DNA from: Virgibacillus_R byunsanensis
GTDB lineage: Bacteria; Bacillota; Bacilli; Bacillales; Amphibacillaceae
Direction of reading: 5' to 3'
DNA length: 16,452 nt
Assembly: GCF_042675965.1 (NCBI RefSeq)
Contig: NZ_JBHTKJ010000020.1
Coordinates: forward strand, 1 to 16,452
Position numbers and translations under genes: made by a program. This document shows, one piece after another, positions 12,575 through 16,452 of this stretch; positions within the stretch are counted from its first letter, which is position 1, and the number at the start of each line of letters is the position of its first letter. The notes below the pieces were generated by a model, which saw only the letters and a list, made by a program, of their open reading frames with translations, did no database searches and was not told the DNA's origin.

Positions 12575-13804
12575 TTGAAACGTAGAGTTGTGGTTACAGG
12601 GACGGGTGTAGTTTCTCCACTGGGAAATGATGTAGAAACCCTTTGGGATAACATAAAAAAGGGAAGTTCCGGCATCAAGCAGTTGGAATCCGAGGAATAT
12701 AACGAAATCAACACAAAAATTGCAGGATATATAAATGATTTTCAAGGGGAGAAGTACCTTGAAGCTAAGGAAATAAAAAAGTATGATTTGTTTACACAAT
12801 ATGGGTACGCTGCTGCAATGCAGGCATTGGACCAGTCAAAAGTAAATCTGGATACGGTGGATAAGGATCGAGTTGGAATTTATATCGGCTCCGGTGCTGG
12901 AGGTCTGCAAACACTATTACATAATCACAAAACAATGTTGGAAAAGGGAGCGAATCGGGTGTCCCCATTCCTCATCCCAACGTCTATAAATAATATAGCT
13001 TCGGGATTAGTTGCAATTAAGACAGGTTTTCGTGGGCCAAGCTTTTCAACAGTTTCTGCTTGTGCGACGAGCAATCATGCTATTGGTGAAGCTTATTTAA
13101 ATATTGCTCATGGATATTCAGATGCCATTTTAGCAGGTGGGGCAGAGGCTACCATTACACCACTTTATTTTGCCGGATTTTCAAAAATGCGTGCAATGTC
13201 AACTGAAAATGACACACCTAAAACGGCTTCTCGTCCATTTGATCGTAACCGTGATGGTTTTGTTATGTCAGAGGGTGCTGGTGTATTATTTTTGGAAGAA
13301 TATGAACATGCAAAAAATCGTGGTGCACCTATACTTGGTGAAATTATCGGTTATGGAAGCACAACAGATGCATACCATATTACGGCGCCAGATTATCAAG
13401 GGGCTGTTAAAGCAATGAAGCTGGCAATGGAGCGGGCACAGATTCAGCCAGAAGATGTAGACTATATCAATGCTCATGGGACAAGTACTCCGGCGGGTGA
13501 CATTTCTGAGACAAAAGCGATTAAAGAGGCTTTTGGGGACCATGCAAAACATCTCAAAGTTAGTTCTACGAAATCCATGACAGGTCATTTGTTTGGTGCA
13601 GCAGGAGGTATCGAGGCTATAATTACACTGAAAAGTATGGCAGAAAGTATTTTTCCACCGACGATTAACCTGGAAAGTCCAGATCCAGAATGTGACCTGG
13701 ATTACGTAGAAAATAAAGCAGTGAAAGGTAACAATACGATTGCTTTATCCAATGGTTTTGGATTTGGCGGTCATAATGCTGTTATTGCTTTTAAGAAGGC
13801 CTGA
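12575..13804 (+). CDS. fabF: FabF-like beta-ketoacyl-ACP synthase II (409 aa)
   Basis: The enzyme condenses malonyl-ACP with an acyl primer. The TTG at 12575 is preferred over the TTG at 12557, because AAGGAAG (12561-12567) lies 7 nt before it and the product then starts KRRVVVTG like other FabF proteins. The catalytic triad is visible: C163 in STVSACATSNHAIG, H301 in INAHGTSTP and H338 in KSMTGHLFGAAGG. The glycine-rich end NGFGFGGHN is also intact. Length is normal (about 410). It stands apart from any fabH, fabD or ACP gene in this window and is followed by a ligase and a thioesterase. It may therefore be a second, pathway-specific copy rather than the housekeeping FabF. I saw no clear FapR-type operator upstream; a TTGTCA at 12475 is a possible -35. 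Confidence 0.85.
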   Translation: MKRRVVVTGTGVVSPLGNDVETLWDNIKKGSSGIKQLESEEYNEINTKIAGYINDFQGEKYLEAKEIKKYDLFTQYGYAAAMQALDQSKVNLDTVDKDRVGIYIGSGAGGLQTLLHNHKTMLEKGANRVSPFLIPTSINNIASGLVAIKTGFRGPSFSTVSACATSNHAIGEAYLNIAHGYSDAILAGGAEATITPLYFAGFSKMRAMSTENDTPKTASRPFDRNRDGFVMSEGAGVLFLEEYEHAKNRGAPILGEIIGYGSTTDAYHITAPDYQGAVKAMKLAMERAQIQPEDVDYINAHGTSTPAGDISETKAIKEAFGDHAKHLKVSSTKSMTGHLFGAAGGIEAIITLKSMAESIFPPTINLESPDPECDLDYVENKAVKGNNTIALSNGFGFGGHNAVIAFKKA

Positions 13805-13867
13805 CTCTTTTGTGAGATTGCTTTCTGAAATAACATAGTAAAAGTCTGAATAGCAGTTGAAATCATG

Positions 13868-14010
13868 CAGACTCCTTGAGAATGCAAGCGCATTTTCTTC
13901 GTACAATGTAGCGCTGAGGGAGCTTTTCTTATCCAGCAGGAAGTGACAGAGTGAGACCGACAGCAGGAGGCCCGCGGGGCACCTGCGGAAAGCAAAGTGT
14001 ATAAAAGCAA
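13868..14010 (+). repeat. probable dispersed Bacillaceae intergenic repeat
   Basis: This GC-richer segment contains GACTCCTTGAG, GACAGAGTGAGACCGACAGC and GGCCCGCGGGGCACCTGCGG, then GAAAGCAAAGTG. Its composition is unlike the AT-rich intergenic DNA around it. I recall similar short non-coding repeats scattered through Oceanobacillus- and Virgibacillus-like genomes. The boundaries are approximate. A leftward ORF across it (to 14022) is a by-product of its composition. It separates the ketoacyl synthase gene from the ligase gene. Confidence 0.5.
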
Positions 14011-14077
14011 TAAAATATACAAAAGTAACCCTTGTGATAAATTATTATTTTTTTAACAACATCAAGGAGGAGTATAA

Positions 14078-15820
14078 ATGTCTACAATAACAAATCAAAC
14101 TACTCTAAGTCAGAGTGTTTCTGAAAGACGAAAAGCATTAGAGGGCCGTTTTCCAGTATGGCCACGGGATACAATTGCGAGACACTTTTCAAAAGCATGT
14201 ATTCAATATAGGGATAAACCTTATATCTACATAAATAATGAAGAAGTTACATATGGAGAAGTTTGGGACAGGGCTGTTCAATATGCAAAGGCATTTATAA
14301 AACTAGGGGTGAAGCGAAGAGATCATTTGGCGATTTTAATGGATAATGATTCCACCTTTCCATCATTGATGATTGCCTCTTCTCTGGTTGGGGCAGTATT
14401 TATTCCGATAAATGGGATGCTTACGAAGGATGAATTGAGGTATATAATTTCTCAGTCGGATACGCAATATTTAATTTTAGAGCAAAAGATAAAGAACAAA
14501 CAGCATGGTGAAGTGGTTTCCGAATTACTGAATGAAGCGGATTTTCAAGAAAATAGTGAATTAGAGCAAGTTATTTGCTTTGAAAATAAAAAACAAGGTT
14601 CCGTCAAAGACAATTTTCTAATATGGGATGACTTTATTAAAGGATCAGAATCTGTTACAGATGAGGAACTGGAACAAAGGTGGGGTGAATCCTGTTATCC
14701 TGATGAAGTTGCTATTATAATGTATACATCTGGTTCTACTGGGAGCCCTAAAGGTGTAATGCTTACAGATGATATGCTTCTTCGTTCTGGATATGGTACA
14801 TGTATGAGCAGGGCAATTGAAGAAGGACGGGTGACATTTGCTCCCCTGCCATTTTATCATTGTTTTGCTATTATTGAAGCGATCTTTGCTATGTCCTTTG
14901 TCGGTGGCTCTTTCATATCAGCACTTGGGGCATCTCCGCTTTTATCATTGCAGTTAATGGAGAAATACAAAGCAAACGATTATCTATGTGTACCCTCCAC
15001 AATGGTCCCATTATTGAATCACCCGCGTGTTTCTGAATTTGATTTATCCAATCTTTTTGCCATGTGGTGTGGTGCAGCACCAGCGCCAGTTCCTGTATGG
15101 AAGAAGGCAGTAGAGGTACTTGGTTTAACTGAAATAATTACTGGATATGGTCAAACAGAGGTAGCGTCATCAGGGGTCACGACGGAAATTGGTGATTCGC
15201 TGGAACGCATTTCCACAAGGGTTGGTCGTCCGAAACTCAATGGGGTCAGTGGTCTGCCGGAATTTAGTGGCAGTTCTGTTCAGTATAAAACGATTGAACG
15301 GGATACCGGGAAAGATTTACCTGTTGGTTCTGTCGGTGAACTTGCAGTTAGGGGTGCTACGGTTACCCATGGTTATTATAAAAAGCAGGAAGAAACTGCA
15401 AAAGCAATAGATAAAGATGGATGGCTCCGTACAGGGGATGTTGGAAGAATTGATGAAAACGGATATATTCAGGTTCTTGGCAGAAGTAAAGAGATGTATA
15501 AGGTGTCAGGAGAATTGGTATCACCTCGTGAGGTAGAAATAGTAATCTCCCATCATCCAGCAGTCAGTCAAGTAAACGTTATTGGTGTACCAGATGCCCT
15601 AACAACGGAAATAGGTGCTGGATTTATTGAACTAAAAGAGGGCGAAACCTGTACAAGAAGGGACATTATAGACTGGTGTTCTTCCCGTCTTGCCCGTTTT
15701 AAAATTCCTCGTCATATTTGGTTTATAGGTTCTTCTGAATGGCCAATGACGAGCACAGGCAAAGTGCAGAAATTCCGTTTAATGGAAATAGCAGAAGAAA
15801 AACTATCCAAAAAAAATTGA
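14078..15820 (+). CDS. class I adenylate-forming enzyme, acyl/aryl-CoA ligase-like (580 aa)
   Basis: The enzyme should activate a carboxylic acid with ATP to an acyl-AMP and pass it to CoA or a carrier protein. Visible motifs are the phosphate loop YTSGSTGSPKGV (216-227), GYGQTE (356-361), the hinge-proximal GWLRTGD (448-454), GRSKEMYKVSGELVSPREVE (468-487) and the catalytic lysine K562 in TSTGKVQK. The length is normal for a stand-alone ligase. AAGGAGGAG lies about 8 nt before ATG 14078. The substrate cannot be read from the sequence; an FadD-like fatty or branched acid is likely given the ketoacyl synthase upstream and the thioesterase 28 nt downstream. Cytoplasmic, with no signal peptide. 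Confidence 0.85.
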   Translation: MSTITNQTTLSQSVSERRKALEGRFPVWPRDTIARHFSKACIQYRDKPYIYINNEEVTYGEVWDRAVQYAKAFIKLGVKRRDHLAILMDNDSTFPSLMIASSLVGAVFIPINGMLTKDELRYIISQSDTQYLILEQKIKNKQHGEVVSELLNEADFQENSELEQVICFENKKQGSVKDNFLIWDDFIKGSESVTDEELEQRWGESCYPDEVAIIMYTSGSTGSPKGVMLTDDMLLRSGYGTCMSRAIEEGRVTFAPLPFYHCFAIIEAIFAMSFVGGSFISALGASPLLSLQLMEKYKANDYLCVPSTMVPLLNHPRVSEFDLSNLFAMWCGAAPAPVPVWKKAVEVLGLTEIITGYGQTEVASSGVTTEIGDSLERISTRVGRPKLNGVSGLPEFSGSSVQYKTIERDTGKDLPVGSVGELAVRGATVTHGYYKKQEETAKAIDKDGWLRTGDVGRIDENGYIQVLGRSKEMYKVSGELVSPREVEIVISHHPAVSQVNVIGVPDALTTEIGAGFIELKEGETCTRRDIIDWCSSRLARFKIPRHIWFIGSSEWPMTSTGKVQKFRLMEIAEEKLSKKN

Positions 15821-15848
15821 TGAAATTTTGAAAATGGGGGGATAAAAA

Positions 15849-16313
15849 ATGACAGAAGCCTGGCAACTGGAAAAAATGCGTGTCCAATATAAGGATACGG
15901 ACCAAATGGGTATCGTACATCATGGCAATTATGTAACCTGGTTTGAAGTTGGCCGTACCGAATGGATGCGTAATTACGGGATTGCGTATAAAAAGATGGA
16001 AAACCTAGGTCTACTGCTTCCGGTGATAGATGTAAATGTAAATTATAAAAAATCTGCCCACTTTGACGATTGTATCGCGATTTTTACGAAAATATCTAAC
16101 CTTTCTCCAGTGCGTTTGGAGTTTTTATATGAAGCGAGAAAAATTAGTGAAAAAGAATTCAAACAAACCGTGAAGAAAGAGGCGATTGAACCTTTTGGGG
16201 AGCTGCTTGCAAAAGGTTCAACGATGCATATGTGGGTAAATCAGAAATGGAAACCAGCACGCATCAATAAAGAAGCACCTGAAGTTTATACTGCTCTTCA
16301 AAGTCTAATATAA
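15849..16313 (+). CDS. YbgC/FadM-type hotdog-fold acyl-CoA thioesterase (154 aa)
   Basis: The N-terminus carries the 4-hydroxybenzoyl-CoA thioesterase-like signature YKDTDQMGIVHHGNYVTWFE (14-33). D18 is the predicted catalytic aspartate and HHGNY lies at the substrate loop. The chain is one hotdog domain of standard length with no extra domains. It would hydrolyse an acyl- or aryl-CoA (or acyl carrier thioester). It starts 28 nt after the ligase stop, with a GGGGG stretch before ATG 15849, so the two are probably co-transcribed. Together they could load and release a specialised acyl chain. No terminator is visible in the remaining 139 nt of the window, so the operon may continue. Confidence 0.85.
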   Translation: MTEAWQLEKMRVQYKDTDQMGIVHHGNYVTWFEVGRTEWMRNYGIAYKKMENLGLLLPVIDVNVNYKKSAHFDDCIAIFTKISNLSPVRLEFLYEARKISEKEFKQTVKKEAIEPFGELLAKGSTMHMWVNQKWKPARINKEAPEVYTALQSLI

Positions 16314-16452
16314 GAATTAAGAGAGCGAAAAGAGACAGGATGGGATGGTTTAGAACGTACATTTCAACAGTTGGATCTAATACGTAGTTGATATAAACTG
16401 CGACGTAACTTTAGGCTTATTTCTAAGAACACGCGCTATTGCCGCCGTCTGG
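16314..16452 (+). other. 3' edge of window, possible second dispersed repeat
   Basis: No gene was recognised. From about 16378, TACGTAG...TGCGACGTA forms an imperfect hairpin, and the sequence runs on as GC-richer DNA (ACACGCGCTATTGCCGCC) to the edge. It has the feel of a dispersed intergenic repeat but is cut off. Confidence 0.25.

Noticed and set aside
13771..14022. Leftward ORF after the ketoacyl synthase gene
   Set aside because: It is produced by the GC-rich repeat and the antisense of the gene end. It has no ribosome site or family signature.
1..16452. tRNA, rRNA or CRISPR array
   Set aside because: No tRNA cloverleaf, rRNA segment or regularly spaced direct repeats were recognised by eye.

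Overview
The window looks like a chromosomal segment of a low-GC Gram-positive bacterium of the Bacillaceae. The best match is the halotolerant Oceanobacillus/Virgibacillus/Lentibacillus type. The reasons are strong GGAGG ribosome binding sites, SigA-like promoters, intrinsic terminators, a T-box leader, lipobox lipoproteins and a GC-rich intergenic repeat of a style I associate with these genera. The genus is an inference; the phylum is fairly secure.

Region A (1 to about 5.4 kb) is AT-rich accessory DNA. A promoter at 136-164 leads to a small ORF and then to two short proteins that resemble the N-terminal domain of serine recombinases but lack the catalytic serine. A 1085-residue protein follows, with a PD-(D/E)XK (Mrr-like) N-terminal motif, a long helical middle and an unrecognised C-terminal domain. 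It has the look of a single-gene defence protein. On the opposite strand, converging on it, is a two-gene operon: a third recombinase-like protein with no catalytic serine, overlapping by 4 bp a 32-residue peptide that ends like the tip of single-stranded DNA-binding protein (SSB).

Region B (about 5.4-6.8 kb) is a gene graveyard. It holds a 5'-truncated T-box leader copy, the 3' end of an unknown gene with its terminator, the start of a decayed flavin-reductase-like (PNPOx fold) gene and an IS200/IS605 tnpA relic. It also contains two operator-like or structural inverted repeats.

Region C (6.8-11.8 kb) is a coherent extracytoplasmic regulon. It comprises a membrane cytochrome-b/sulfite-oxidase-type molybdoenzyme fusion, a lipoprotein with two nearly identical COG4315-type repeats, an ECF sigma factor abutting an RskA-type anti-sigma factor, and a YVTN beta-propeller lipoprotein. 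Three near-identical ECF promoters (GCAAACCGTT, then 12 nt, then CCGTTA) lie 32-36 nt before the three effector genes. The sigma factor probably drives its neighbours from them.

Region D (11.8-12.5 kb) holds a complete, oppositely oriented T-box unit: promoter, Stem I, Stem III, a perfect T-box motif, a 25-codon ORF and a terminator. No normal downstream gene is visible. The degraded copy in region B carries the same ORF and terminator, so the unit is duplicated. A response-regulator fragment follows.

Region E (12.5-16.4 kb) is a plus-strand cluster of a FabF-like ketoacyl synthase, an acyl/aryl-CoA or acyl-AMP ligase and a hotdog thioesterase. These suggest a specialised acyl-chain pathway. 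No acyl carrier protein is present in the window.
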